From NCBI RefSeq assembly GCF_030542965.1, contig NZ_JAUAOA010000021.1, positions 1 through 64,000 of the forward strand: a DNA stretch of 64,000 bases, written 5' to 3'. Positions 34,841 through 43,809 of this stretch are shown in pieces. A program made the translations under genes and the position numbers. Every line of letters begins with the position of its first letter. The first letter of the stretch is position 1. The notes under the pieces are model-generated. The model had not been told where the DNA came from and searched no databases. It was given only the letters and a program-made list of their open reading frames with translations. The stretch comes from Azotosporobacter soli (GTDB lineage Bacteria > Bacillota > Negativicutes > SG130).

Positions 34841-36130
34841 ATGAAAATACTATATTATGATTGCTTTTGCGGCATCAGCGGCGATATGAATTTAGCGGCT
34901 TTGCTCGATCTGGGCGTGCCGGAAGAGTATCTGCGGCAGGAACTTTCAAAACTAAAGATCGATGCGGAATATGAACTACAGATAACGCGTAGCGTCAAAA
35001 TGGGGATTAGCGGCACGCGTGTTGATGTACATTTAACGACACCGCCACAGTACGCTGAAGTAAGTTTACTTGAGCAGAATCATCATCACCATCACCATGG
35101 TAATGACAATAAACACCATAAAAGAGAAGAAAAAGAGCATCTGCATCACGCTTCACGCAATTTACAAGACATTGAAGAACTGATTCAAGCGAGTGAGTTA
35201 AAGGAAAAAGTGAAGGCGAAAAGCTGCGCTATGTTTAAGAAACTGGCTGAAGCCGAGGGCAGAGTTCACGGCAAGACTCTCTACGAAGTCCATTTTCATG
35301 AAGTGGGCGCAACGGATTCGATTGTCGACATTGTCGGCGCTGCTATTTGCCTGGACTATTTAAAAGTGGATAAGATTTGGGCCTCGGAGGTGCAGGTGGG
35401 CGGCGGATTTGTAAAGTGCGCGCATGGAACGATGCCGGTTCCGGCGCCGGCGACCGTTGAAATCTTAAGAGGCATTCCGATTAAGGCCGGACTCGTTGCT
35501 TATGAAACCACGACGCCGACGGGCGCGGTCATTCTGGCAAGCAATGTGCATGGCTTTGGTGTATTGAACGATTTTTCAATTAAAAAAGTCGCGTACGGTA
35601 TCGGCCATCGTGATCTTGCCGTTCCGAATGTACTGCGCGTCTATCTCGGCACGCTTGAAAGCGACGCGACGAGCGAAAAGAGAATAATGTTGGAAACGAA
35701 TATTGATGATATGAACATGGAACTGTACAGCCATATTGAAGAGAAATTGTTTGCCAAAGGCGCAATTGACGTGTTTAAGACAGTCGTTGCAATGAAAAAA
35801 GGGAGAACGGGTATTCAGCTTAGCGTCTTGGTTGATGCAGAGTGCGAAGCGGCGGTGCTGGGCGTAATTTTTCGCGAAACCACTTCGATCGGCATTCGCA
35901 AGTATGTTGTCGAGCGAAACGTATTACGGCGCGATTTTACTCAGGCAGAGACGGAATTTGGCGTGATCCGTGTGAAAAACAGCTATTACCAAGGCGAAAG
36001 AGTGAATGCGAAACCGGAATACGAAGATTGCAAGCGCTTAGCCGATGAACATGACGTGCCGATTAAAACCGTATACAGTGCAGCATATAAAGCAATTGAG
36101 GATATAAAAAATGAATCAGAAAAAATATAA
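34841..36130 (+). CDS. larC: Nickel-pincer cofactor biosynthesis protein LarC
   Basis: 429 residues as one uninterrupted frame; in Lactobacillus plantarum larC is split by a programmed frameshift. It starts at ATG 34841 (GGAGAG upstream) with YYDCFCGISGDMNLAALLDLG and ends with the LarC C-terminal domain (TNIDDMN..., RETTSIGIR). Residues about 82-107 are a His-rich linker with six consecutive His and more around them, fit for nickel storage. LarC inserts Ni into the pincer nucleotide using CTP. It overlaps larE by 20 nt. Confidence 0.93.
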   Translation: MKILYYDCFCGISGDMNLAALLDLGVPEEYLRQELSKLKIDAEYELQITRSVKMGISGTRVDVHLTTPPQYAEVSLLEQNHHHHHHGNDNKHHKREEKEHLHHASRNLQDIEELIQASELKEKVKAKSCAMFKKLAEAEGRVHGKTLYEVHFHEVGATDSIVDIVGAAICLDYLKVDKIWASEVQVGGGFVKCAHGTMPVPAPATVEILRGIPIKAGLVAYETTTPTGAVILASNVHGFGVLNDFSIKKVAYGIGHRDLAVPNVLRVYLGTLESDATSEKRIMLETNIDDMNMELYSHIEEKLFAKGAIDVFKTVVAMKKGRTGIQLSVLVDAECEAAVLGVIFRETTSIGIRKYVVERNVLRRDFTQAETEFGVIRVKNSYYQGERVNAKPEYEDCKRLADEHDVPIKTVYSAAYKAIEDIKNESEKI

Positions 36131-36935
36131 TGAACTGCTCCATTATCTGAAAGAATTAAAAAGTACGATCGTGGCTTTTTCCGGCGGCGTGGACAGTAGT
36201 TTCCTCCTGTGGGCGGCAAAAGAAGCGCTGGGCGAAAAGGTCAAGGCGGTGACCCTTGCGACGATCTATACGCCGCGCTGGGAACTGGCCGAGGCGAAAG
36301 AGTTTGCTCAGTCGCTGCAGGTGGAACATGAGATCATCGAAGTTGAAATGCCGGAAACGATCCGTTTTAATCCGGAAAACCGTTGCTATCTGTGCAAAAA
36401 GGAACTCTTTGCCCGCATTACGCTGCTGGCAGAGCGGCAAGGCTTTCAACATGTCAGCGATGGGACGAATTTTGACGATTTGTCCGATTACCGCCCTGGC
36501 CGTCAAGCGCTCGCGGAACTGGGAGTCAAGAGTCCGCTGCTCGCATGTTGCCTGACGAAGGATGAAATCAGAGCGTTATCCAAAGAAAAAGGACTGGCGA
36601 CATGGGATAAGCCTGCCTATGCTTGCCTTTTGACGCGTCTGCCCTATGGGCAGGAAGTTACGCAGGAACTTCTGACAAGGATTGAAGCGGCCGAGCGTTA
36701 CATGATGCAGCTTGGCTTTGCGGCTGTGCGCGTTCGCTGTCATGACGAACTGGCGCGCATCGAAGTGGACCGGCAGGAACGAAAAAAACTTTTCAATGAA
36801 GAGATAGCGGCGGAAATTTCCGCTGTATTCAAGCAGCTTGGTTTTCGCTATGTGACGCTGGATCTGGACGGCTATCGAATGGGGAGTTTTAATGCGAATC
36901 AGCTGAATGATCCGAAAGGAGGCCAGCATGAATAA
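36111..36935 (+). CDS. larE: Sulfur transferase LarE (nickel-pincer cofactor)
   Basis: 274 residues. PP-loop ATP pyrophosphatase motif SGGVDSSFL near residue 24. Conserved cysteines in NRCYLCKK (around residue 88), LLACCL and PAYACLLTR. LarE adenylates the precursor and donates sulfur, either from a sacrificial Cys or through a bound cluster; which mode applies is not readable here. It sits between larC and larB with overlaps on both sides. Confidence 0.93.
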   Translation: MNQKKYNELLHYLKELKSTIVAFSGGVDSSFLLWAAKEALGEKVKAVTLATIYTPRWELAEAKEFAQSLQVEHEIIEVEMPETIRFNPENRCYLCKKELFARITLLAERQGFQHVSDGTNFDDLSDYRPGRQALAELGVKSPLLACCLTKDEIRALSKEKGLATWDKPAYACLLTRLPYGQEVTQELLTRIEAAERYMMQLGFAAVRVRCHDELARIEVDRQERKKLFNEEIAAEISAVFKQLGFRYVTLDLDGYRMGSFNANQLNDPKGGQHE

Positions 36936-37674
36936 GGCTGATTTGCAAAAAATGTTGCAGCGGCTGCACGATAATGAACTCGATGTTGCAACCGCGCTAA
37001 AGCAGCTTGAGGATCTGCCGTTTAAAGATTTAGGCTTTGCGCAAATCGATAATCACCGCGCGCTGCGCGTTGGCTATCCTGAAGTGATCTACTGCGAAGG
37101 CAAGACGGCCGAACAAGTGACGGAAATCATCGCTTTTATGCTGAGCAAAGGGAATAATATCTTGGCGACGCGTGCGAATGAAGCCGTATATGAGGCGGTT
37201 TGTCAAATTTGTAGCGATGCCGTCTATAATCCGCTTGGTCGGACAATCACGATCAAGCGGCGCGAAGAAAAAATGAGCGACAGCTATATCGCGATTGTTG
37301 CCGCGGGCACATCCGATTTGCCGGTTGTCGAAGAAGCGGCTGAGACGGCCGTGCTGCTTGGCAACAGAGTGGAAAAAATTATTGATGTCGGCGTCGCCGG
37401 CATTCATCGTCTCTTTGCGAAGTTGGATGTGATTCGCGGCGCGAAAGTGATCATTGTCATTGCCGGAATGGAAGGGGCTCTGGCCAGCGTAGTCGGCGGA
37501 CTGGTCGACAAACCAATTATTGCGGTACCGACCAGCGTCGGCTATGGAGCCAATTTCGGTGGACTGTCCGCACTGCTTTCCATGATGAACAGCTGTGCGA
37601 GCGGCGTCAGCGTGGTCAATATTGATAACGGCTTTGGCGCGGCGTATAATGCAAGCATGATCAACAAACTTTGA
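36928..37674 (+). CDS. larB: Nicotinate dinucleotide carboxylase/hydrolase LarB
   Basis: 248 residues from the ATG at 36928 (AAAGGAGG 5 nt upstream), overlapping larE by 8 nt. The C-terminal half resembles PurE (AAGTSDLPVVEEA, GVAGIHRL, GMEGALASVVGGLV). It carboxylates the pyridinium ring of NaAD and releases AMP, the first step to the pincer cofactor. All three maturation genes are here but no larA racemase is adjacent, so the client enzyme is elsewhere. Confidence 0.94.
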   Translation: MNKADLQKMLQRLHDNELDVATALKQLEDLPFKDLGFAQIDNHRALRVGYPEVIYCEGKTAEQVTEIIAFMLSKGNNILATRANEAVYEAVCQICSDAVYNPLGRTITIKRREEKMSDSYIAIVAAGTSDLPVVEEAAETAVLLGNRVEKIIDVGVAGIHRLFAKLDVIRGAKVIIVIAGMEGALASVVGGLVDKPIIAVPTSVGYGANFGGLSALLSMMNSCASGVSVVNIDNGFGAAYNASMINKL

Positions 37675-37703
37675 GTGTTGTCATAGATAGGAATGGTGAA
37701 CAT

Positions 37704-38555
37704 ATGTTGGAGAAAACAGGAATTGTATTGGAAGGCGGCGGCATGCGCGGCGTATATACGGCGGGCGTGCACGAATATTTGCTCGAACAGGAAATCTATT
37801 ACCCGTATGTGGTTGGCGTATCGGCGGGAGCCAGCAATTCTTGCAATTATGTGGCGCGGCAGAAAGGCAGAGGGCGGCGCGTCAATCTTGACTACTTGAA
37901 CGACTGGCGCTATATGGGATTGCGCAGTCTGGTCGTTAACGGTTCTTATTTCGGTCTTGATTTTTTGTTCAACGATATTCCGAATCGCATCGATCCGTTC
38001 GATTTTGAGACTTTTTATCGTACGCCTGGCGTATTTCGGATCGGAGCGACCAATTGCCGTACGGGACGAACCGATTATTTCGACAAGGAGCAACTGGCGT
38101 CAGGCTTGTTGCACATCAAGGCTTCCTGCTCGTTGCCGCTCTTATCGCCCATCGTTATGATTAACGAAACTCCATATCTCGATGGCGGCATCGCCAACCC
38201 GATTCCGGTGTGCAAAGCGCTGGCGGACGGCTGTGAACATGTCGTCGTCGTGCTCACGCAGCCGCCGGGTTATCGGAAAGAATCGATCTCGCGCAAAGCG
38301 AAAATGATTTACCGCACGGTGTTTAGAAAATATCCTGCTCTGGTACGGGCATTGGAAAACCGACACACGCATTATAATGAAACCGTTCTATTCGTCGAAG
38401 AGTTGGAACGGCAGGGCAAAGCCACGATCATTCGTCCAGACGGCAGCCTTAAACTGCAGCGCTTTGAAAAAAATATCGAGCTGCTCGGAGCATTGTTTGA
38501 ACAAGGATATCAGGATGCTGCGCTTAAACTGGGCAAGAGAGTAAAGGCAAATTAG
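37704..38555 (+). CDS. Patatin-like phospholipase family protein
   Basis: 283 residues from the ATG at 37704. Oxyanion loop EGGGMRGVYTAGV, nucleophile Ser in GVSAGAS, catalytic Asp in DGGIANPIP: a complete Ser-Asp dyad. It resembles bacterial patatins of the YchK/RssA-like group. The substrate is unknown. It starts 29 nt after larB and may be read from the lar transcript. A terminator follows. Confidence 0.9.
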   Translation: MLEKTGIVLEGGGMRGVYTAGVHEYLLEQEIYYPYVVGVSAGASNSCNYVARQKGRGRRVNLDYLNDWRYMGLRSLVVNGSYFGLDFLFNDIPNRIDPFDFETFYRTPGVFRIGATNCRTGRTDYFDKEQLASGLLHIKASCSLPLLSPIVMINETPYLDGGIANPIPVCKALADGCEHVVVVLTQPPGYRKESISRKAKMIYRTVFRKYPALVRALENRHTHYNETVLFVEELERQGKATIIRPDGSLKLQRFEKNIELLGALFEQGYQDAALKLGKRVKAN

Positions 38556-38589
38556 ACAGACGACAAACTTAGGGAAAATAATAGCAAAG

Positions 38590-38629
38590 GCGTCTTTAAC
38601 CGTGATGCGGCGAAAAGACGTTTTTTTTA
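38590..38629 (+). terminator. Terminator after the patatin gene
   Basis: CGTCTTT (38591-38597) pairs with AAAGACG (38614-38620), followed by eight T. Confidence 0.85.
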
Positions 38630-38750
38630 TTTATTACAAGGAAAAAAATGCTTTTTGCAGGTTTTTTACAGATGAAATGAGAAATATAGCTATAACCATG
38701 AATTTCCATTAATGCAAAATATAGAGTAGTGTTATTAGGAGGTGGACCTT

Positions 38751-39425
38751 ATGCCCGATGTGTTTTTGCATCAGTTTTCCGTAGAGCAGATGCAGCAAAT
38801 AGGGGTTATAACGGACGCCCTGCTGGCGCTGGATCGGATAAAAGTGCAGGAATTTGTAATGGAGAGGTGCCAGACAGCCGGAATCATGAATGCACTGGAT
38901 GTTTTGATTGTTCCCGCATTGGTCTCTATCGGTAAGGCGTGGGAAGAGGGGAATGTGTCACTATCGCAGGTATATATGAGCAGTCGAATCTGCGAAGATG
39001 TCATTCATAAATTTTTACCGCAGGCTTCTGAATCCGAACAGTCTGGCCCGAAACTCGGTATTGCCGTGCTTGCCGACCATCATATGCTCGGCAAGCGAAT
39101 TGTGACAACTGTGCTGAAGGCCAGCGGTTTTAACGTAATTGACTATGGGCAGGTAGCAGAGGGCAATAGTCTGGCAAGGTTGGCAAAGAAGGATAGACTG
39201 GACATTCTATTTATTTCGACACTAATGCTGCATGCGGTGCAGGAAGTAAAAAAGGTGCGATTGCAACGTGATTGCACAGAAGGGGCTTTTAAAATTGTTG
39301 TCGGCGGGGCGCCGTATTTAATGGATCATGCATTGTGGCGCGAAGTCGGCGCTGATGCCATGGCGCATTCTGCGGCTGAGACGATCATCCTGATTCAAAA
39401 ATTAAAACAGGAGGCGGCAATATGA
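38751..39425 (+). CDS. Corrinoid (B12)-binding protein, MtaC/MetH-cap type
   Basis: 224 residues from the ATG at 38751 (AGGAGGTGG 8 nt upstream). The N-terminal helical cap (about residues 1-85) is followed by a B12-binding Rossmann domain with the base-off pattern DHHMLG (D109, H111 as cobalt ligand), STLM and GGAP. Such proteins carry methyl groups between methyltransferases. Here no MtaB/MttB-type substrate methyltransferase is adjacent. Instead a MtaA-like protein and a histidine kinase follow, with 4-nt overlap to the first, which suggests a sensory role (inference). No clear sigma-A promoter was found in the 120 nt upstream. Confidence 0.9.
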   Translation: MPDVFLHQFSVEQMQQIGVITDALLALDRIKVQEFVMERCQTAGIMNALDVLIVPALVSIGKAWEEGNVSLSQVYMSSRICEDVIHKFLPQASESEQSGPKLGIAVLADHHMLGKRIVTTVLKASGFNVIDYGQVAEGNSLARLAKKDRLDILFISTLMLHAVQEVKKVRLQRDCTEGAFKIVVGGAPYLMDHALWREVGADAMAHSAAETIILIQKLKQEAAI

Positions 39426-40483
39426 TGAAAGCGGCGCTGACTTCGAGCGAACGACTGGCGATGATTATGTCGCACCGAGAAGCGGATCGCATACCATTTA
39501 TCTTGCCGCTAACCATGCATTGTGCAAACGAGCTTGGTTTGACGCTGCGTGATTATTTCTCCCGTGCGGACTATGTGGCTGAAGGACAACTGCGAGCATT
39601 GGCAAAGTATCGTCATGACGGCGTCATCGCGGCGTATTACGCTTCGCTGGAGTTGGAAGCTTGGGGCGGTGAAACCATCTTTTACGATGCATTTCCGCCT
39701 AATGCCGGTGCACCGATTATCAACAAAGCGGAGGAGATTCTGAAATTGCGTTGTCCTGAGCTAAAAACAGCGTCAATGCTACAGCGCTGTTTGGAAACAA
39801 TTCGTATTCTCAAAACGAAAGTCGGCGAGAGCGTACCTGTTCTTGGTTCCGTCATTTCTCCTTTTTCACTGCCAATCATTCAGATGGGCTTTGAACATTA
39901 TCTCGATCTTTTGTATGAACGACGCGATTTATGGGAACGATTGATGGACGTCAATGCGCAATTTTGCATTGCTTGGGCTAATGCACAATTGGCGGCGGGA
40001 GCGTCGGCGATTTCGTATGCCGATCCGCTTGCTTCCACCGACCTGATTCCGGCGGAACTCTTTCGGCAAACCGGTTTTGGCGTAGCGCAAAAGGTTATTG
40101 CCAAGATAAAAGGGCCTGTGGCGACGACACTTGCATCCGCGCGAAGTTTTGGCAGCGTGGACGACATTGTTAAAACAGGGGCTGTTGCGCTAAGCGTCAG
40201 CGCCTTGGAGGATTTACGTGCGCTTAAGAAAGTCTGTCGAGGACGCATAACAATGATTGGAAATTTGAACGGCATTGAGATGCGCAATTGGACGAATGCT
40301 AGTGCAGAGGAGAAAGTGAAAGAGGCGATTGCGCACGGTGCGCGCGGCGGCGGTTTTGTCTTAGCGGATCATCATGGCGAAATTCCGGCTGCGGTGACGG
40401 AAGATATTCTCATGGCAATTTCCGAGGCTGTTTATCGCTGGGGAAAGTATCCTCTGACTTGGTGCAACGATGATGAGGAATAA
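39422..40483 (+). CDS. UroD/MtaA/CmuA-family protein lacking apparent zinc ligands
   Basis: A 353-residue TIM-barrel protein of the uroporphyrinogen decarboxylase-methyltransferase family (ERLAMIMSHREADRIPFI at the N-terminus, GNLNGIEM and GARGGGFVLADHHGEIP at the C-terminus). In MtaA-type methyltransferases zinc is held by a His-x-Cys in the HICG strand and a Cys in the C-terminal GC-x-P loop. The aligned stretches here read TTLASARSFG and ADHHGEIP, so the Cys ligands are missing. It could be a non-catalytic corrinoid-docking protein, or use the His pair differently. It overlaps its neighbours by 4 and 14 nt. Confidence 0.8.
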   Translation: MMKAALTSSERLAMIMSHREADRIPFILPLTMHCANELGLTLRDYFSRADYVAEGQLRALAKYRHDGVIAAYYASLELEAWGGETIFYDAFPPNAGAPIINKAEEILKLRCPELKTASMLQRCLETIRILKTKVGESVPVLGSVISPFSLPIIQMGFEHYLDLLYERRDLWERLMDVNAQFCIAWANAQLAAGASAISYADPLASTDLIPAELFRQTGFGVAQKVIAKIKGPVATTLASARSFGSVDDIVKTGAVALSVSALEDLRALKKVCRGRITMIGNLNGIEMRNWTNASAEEKVKEAIAHGARGGGFVLADHHGEIPAAVTEDILMAISEAVYRWGKYPLTWCNDDEE

Positions 40484-42296
40484 AAAAGCGCGACATTGCC
40501 TCTTGGTCTGCAAGAATTTTGAAAAAGAAATTGTTGCGGCCGTCAAGTTGGAAGGGTTGACAGACATAGACGTAATTCCATTTCCTGTGTTCTGTCAATT
40601 GGCGTTCGGCAAACGCTGCTGGCCGGATGATTTTTTGGCGAAATTGTCCCGCGAATATGAGCGGATCGAAGTCATTGGCGGGGGATGCCTTAGGGCAATT
40701 ACAAGAGCAAAAGAAGAAACGACGATGAAGAATATCGTGTTTCATGAACAAGGGCAGTGTTTTTATCCATTGATCGGCAAGACTCTTACCGATCATTATT
40801 TACAACAAGGAGCCTATTTATTAAGTTCCGGCTGGCTCGATCATTGGCAAACGCATTTGCAGCAACTGGGCTTTGACGGCAGTGGTATCCGTGAATTTTT
40901 TGCCGAATCTTGTACGAAGTTGGTGTTGATTGATACGGCTGTCAGTGTGAAAAGCGGCGAAAAACTGAGGCAAATGGCAGAATGGATTGATCGGCCATTT
41001 GAGATAATCCCGATTGGACTCGACTTTATTCGTTTATTTGTCAGTCGGATTGTAACTGCGAGATTCAGTGAAGAATCCCTAACATATAGGCGGGAGGAAA
41101 GAGGGAAATTAGAACAGCAAGCTGCCGATTATGCAATGGCGCTTGACGTCGTGGGAACATGGACGCAATTAAGCGAGGAAGCGGTAGTCGTCGAAAACAT
41201 CATGCGCCTGTTTCATCAGTTGTTCGGCGCTGCGACAATTCGTTTCTTGCTGTTGAATGATGCCGATACCTTGATTTACACGTTGAACAGCGACGAGACG
41301 ATTGTGACGAAGATAGTGCCGCATTTGCTTGAAATTCCGGCTGAATATGAGTGGATTAATGGCGATGACGGCTTTCGTATGCGCATTGGCGAGAAGGAAA
41401 ATACGATAGGAAGTATTGAATTGGGGCAGTTTGATTTTCCGCAGTATCGTCAATATTATTTCAATCTTGCCTTGAATTTGGGCAAAGTGTGCTCTATGGC
41501 CATCGCGATTGCTAGGGCGTACAAAAAGAACAGAGATCTCAATGAAGCATTGCAAAATAGTGTTTTTCAGTTGGAAGAGCAGTCGCAAGAATTGTTTTTG
41601 GCGAATCAAAATCTAGCCGTCGTGAATGGAGACTTGGAGTCGTTCAGCTACTCGGTTTCGCATGATTTGTGCGCGCCGCTTAGAAACATGGACGTTTTTA
41701 CGCAGATTCTTCTGGAGCGTTATGCGCCCAAGTTGGATGAAAAAGGCGCCTATTATCTGCTGCGCGTACAAGCTTGCTCGCAAAAAATGGGCGTGCTTAT
41801 TCGTGACATGTTGACCTTGTCGCGCGTCGGGCGTACCGCGCTTAATCTGCGCGAAGTCAATCTCAGTGAAATCGTGGAAGCACTTTTGCGCGAGTTGCAG
41901 GAAAGCGAGCCAGAACGCAGCATCAGCTTGTGCGTCCAAGAAGGTCTCTTTGTTAAGGGCGATCCAGCGTTGCTTCGAATTATGCTGCAAAACTTGCTTG
42001 GCAACGCGTGGAAATTTAGCGCGAAGAATCCGAATGCCATGATTGCGTTTGGGCAGACGGAAATAAACGGAAAGCTTGCTTTCTTTATACGCGACAATGG
42101 AGCCGGCTTTGACATGACGCTGGCCGATAAACTTTTTGCGCCGTTTCAGCGTTTGCATGCGGCGGCGGATTATCCTGGAACGGGGATTGGATTAGCGACG
42201 GCATTGCGCGTCATTCGCCGCCATGGCGGCGAAATCTGGGCCGTAGCGGCGTTAGAAGAAGGAGCTACCTTTTACTTTCACCTGGGTGCAAATTAG
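40470..42296 (+). CDS. Sensor histidine kinase with N-terminal DUF1638-like domain
   Basis: 608 residues, no signal peptide or membrane helix, so cytoplasmic. Residues about 8-195 resemble DUF1638 (GGGCLRAI, QGQCFYPLIG, YLLSSGWLDHW), a domain that usually occurs as a separate protein next to corrinoid methyltransferase genes. Residues about 205-355 look GAF-like. A coiled linker leads to the HisKA box SVSHDLCAPLRN (His398) and a full HATPase with NAWKFS, DNGAGFD and GTGIGLA. It is translationally coupled (14-nt overlap) to the UroD-like gene. Suggested role: reading the state of the corrinoid pair and phosphorylating the downstream regulators. Confidence 0.82.
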   Translation: MMRNKKARHCLLVCKNFEKEIVAAVKLEGLTDIDVIPFPVFCQLAFGKRCWPDDFLAKLSREYERIEVIGGGCLRAITRAKEETTMKNIVFHEQGQCFYPLIGKTLTDHYLQQGAYLLSSGWLDHWQTHLQQLGFDGSGIREFFAESCTKLVLIDTAVSVKSGEKLRQMAEWIDRPFEIIPIGLDFIRLFVSRIVTARFSEESLTYRREERGKLEQQAADYAMALDVVGTWTQLSEEAVVVENIMRLFHQLFGAATIRFLLLNDADTLIYTLNSDETIVTKIVPHLLEIPAEYEWINGDDGFRMRIGEKENTIGSIELGQFDFPQYRQYYFNLALNLGKVCSMAIAIARAYKKNRDLNEALQNSVFQLEEQSQELFLANQNLAVVNGDLESFSYSVSHDLCAPLRNMDVFTQILLERYAPKLDEKGAYYLLRVQACSQKMGVLIRDMLTLSRVGRTALNLREVNLSEIVEALLRELQESEPERSISLCVQEGLFVKGDPALLRIMLQNLLGNAWKFSAKNPNAMIAFGQTEINGKLAFFIRDNGAGFDMTLADKLFAPFQRLHAAADYPGTGIGLATALRVIRRHGGEIWAVAALEEGATFYFHLGAN

Positions 42297-42352
42297 TTTG
42301 GCGCAATGAGTTACGCGTCATTTGAAAAATCAGAGGAAAGGAGGTATCCGTT

Positions 42353-43750
42353 ATGCTGGAGCTAAAAGTGATGATTATTGAAGACTCGGAAGATGACGCT
42401 ACTGTAATCATGTTAGAATTGGAAAAAGGCGGTTTTTCCATAAAAGGAAGACGGATTGAGACGGCGCTACAAATGGAATTGGCGCTGCAGGAAGAAAAGT
42501 GGGATTTGATTTTGGCGGATTATACGGTGCCTGGATTTGGGGCGATTCCGGCGCTGGCCCTGCTAAAATCCAAAGGACTGGACATTCCATTTATCATTGT
42601 AACTGGATCGATTGATGACGAAACGGCGGTGGCCGCAATGAAAGCGGGCGCCAGCGACTACATCATGAAAGACAAATTACGCCGCCTGGCGCCGGCGATT
42701 GAACGCGAACTGCGTGAAGCGGCGACGCGGTATGAGCGGGTGCAGGCAGAAACGGAAATGGAACTGGCAGCGACTAAACTGGAGACGGTTGTTGAGATGC
42801 TGCCGGATATCTTTTTTGTTAAAGATTTGAATGGGCGTTATCAGATGGTGAATTCGGCATTCGAAAAATTTGTTGGCCTGCTTCGTACAGAAATCATTAA
42901 TCAAACGGATTACCTATTGGTTGAGCCCTCATTAGCTGCTGAAGTCCAGCAAACCGATCGTAACACAATAGAGTCGGGATTGTTGAGGCGTGAAGAACGG
43001 TTTATCTGTAAGAATGGCGCAAGTTCTTACTTTGATACAATAAAAGTACCGCTCTTGTCTAAAAGCGGCGAAGTCGTAGGTATTGTCGGTCTCAGTCGCG
43101 ATATTACGGAAAAAAAGAAAATCGAACTGGAATTGGAAAAGCGCTTAACGCAGCTGCAATTTGCCTGGGAGCAGACGATTAAGGTATTATCCGATGCTGT
43201 TGAGGCGAAAGACGTATATACCTCCGGACATCAAAAAAGAGTGGCTGCGCTATCTGGGGCGATCGGCGAAAAACTGGCAATGTCCGGCGATGCGTTGATG
43301 GGACTTAAGATGGCTTCGTTTATTCACGATATTGGCAAGCTGAAGATTCCGGGAGAAATACTGAGCAAAAGCGGCAAATTGTCGACGGCGGAGTTTGAGT
43401 TGATCAAAACCCATGCCGAAGCCGGTTATGAAATATTGCGAAATGCCGAGCTCCCATGGAATATCGCGGAGATCATCTACCAGCACCATGAACGAATCGA
43501 TGGCTCCGGTTATCCGCGCAAACTAGTCGATGGAGAAATTCTTCTGGAAGCAAAGATCATTGCGGTTGCGGATGTCGTAGAAGCCATGTCAGGACACCGA
43601 CCTTACCGTGCTGCACTCGGCATTGATAAAGCGCTGGATGAAATAAGACAGGGGAAGGGAAAACGTTATGACCATGATGTCGTGGCGGCTTGTCTGAAAC
43701 TGTTTGAAGAAAAGTCGTTTTCTTTTCCCACAGATGAGTCGAATTCCTAA
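42353..43750 (+). CDS. Response regulator: receiver-PAS-HD-GYP (c-di-GMP phosphodiesterase)
   Basis: 465 residues. Receiver domain 1-125 with acidic pair ED, phosphoacceptor Asp56 and Lys in MKDKL. PAS domain about 145-260 (LPDIFFVKDLNGRYQMVN, DITEKKK). HD-GYP domain about 275-450 with SFIHDIGKLKIP, HHERIDGSGYP and IIAVADVVEAM. All metal ligands appear intact, so it should hydrolyse c-di-GMP. It lies 56 nt after the DUF1638-kinase with a GGAGG start. It is the likely output of that kinase. Confidence 0.93.
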   Translation: MLELKVMIIEDSEDDATVIMLELEKGGFSIKGRRIETALQMELALQEEKWDLILADYTVPGFGAIPALALLKSKGLDIPFIIVTGSIDDETAVAAMKAGASDYIMKDKLRRLAPAIERELREAATRYERVQAETEMELAATKLETVVEMLPDIFFVKDLNGRYQMVNSAFEKFVGLLRTEIINQTDYLLVEPSLAAEVQQTDRNTIESGLLRREERFICKNGASSYFDTIKVPLLSKSGEVVGIVGLSRDITEKKKIELELEKRLTQLQFAWEQTIKVLSDAVEAKDVYTSGHQKRVAALSGAIGEKLAMSGDALMGLKMASFIHDIGKLKIPGEILSKSGKLSTAEFELIKTHAEAGYEILRNAELPWNIAEIIYQHHERIDGSGYPRKLVDGEILLEAKIIAVADVVEAMSGHRPYRAALGIDKALDEIRQGKGKRYDHDVVAACLKLFEEKSFSFPTDESNS

Positions 43751-43809
43751 GCCTGAAAGAGAGGCTGAAAAAGCCATTCGGAAATATTGGCCGAATGAGG
43801 GGGATGGAA

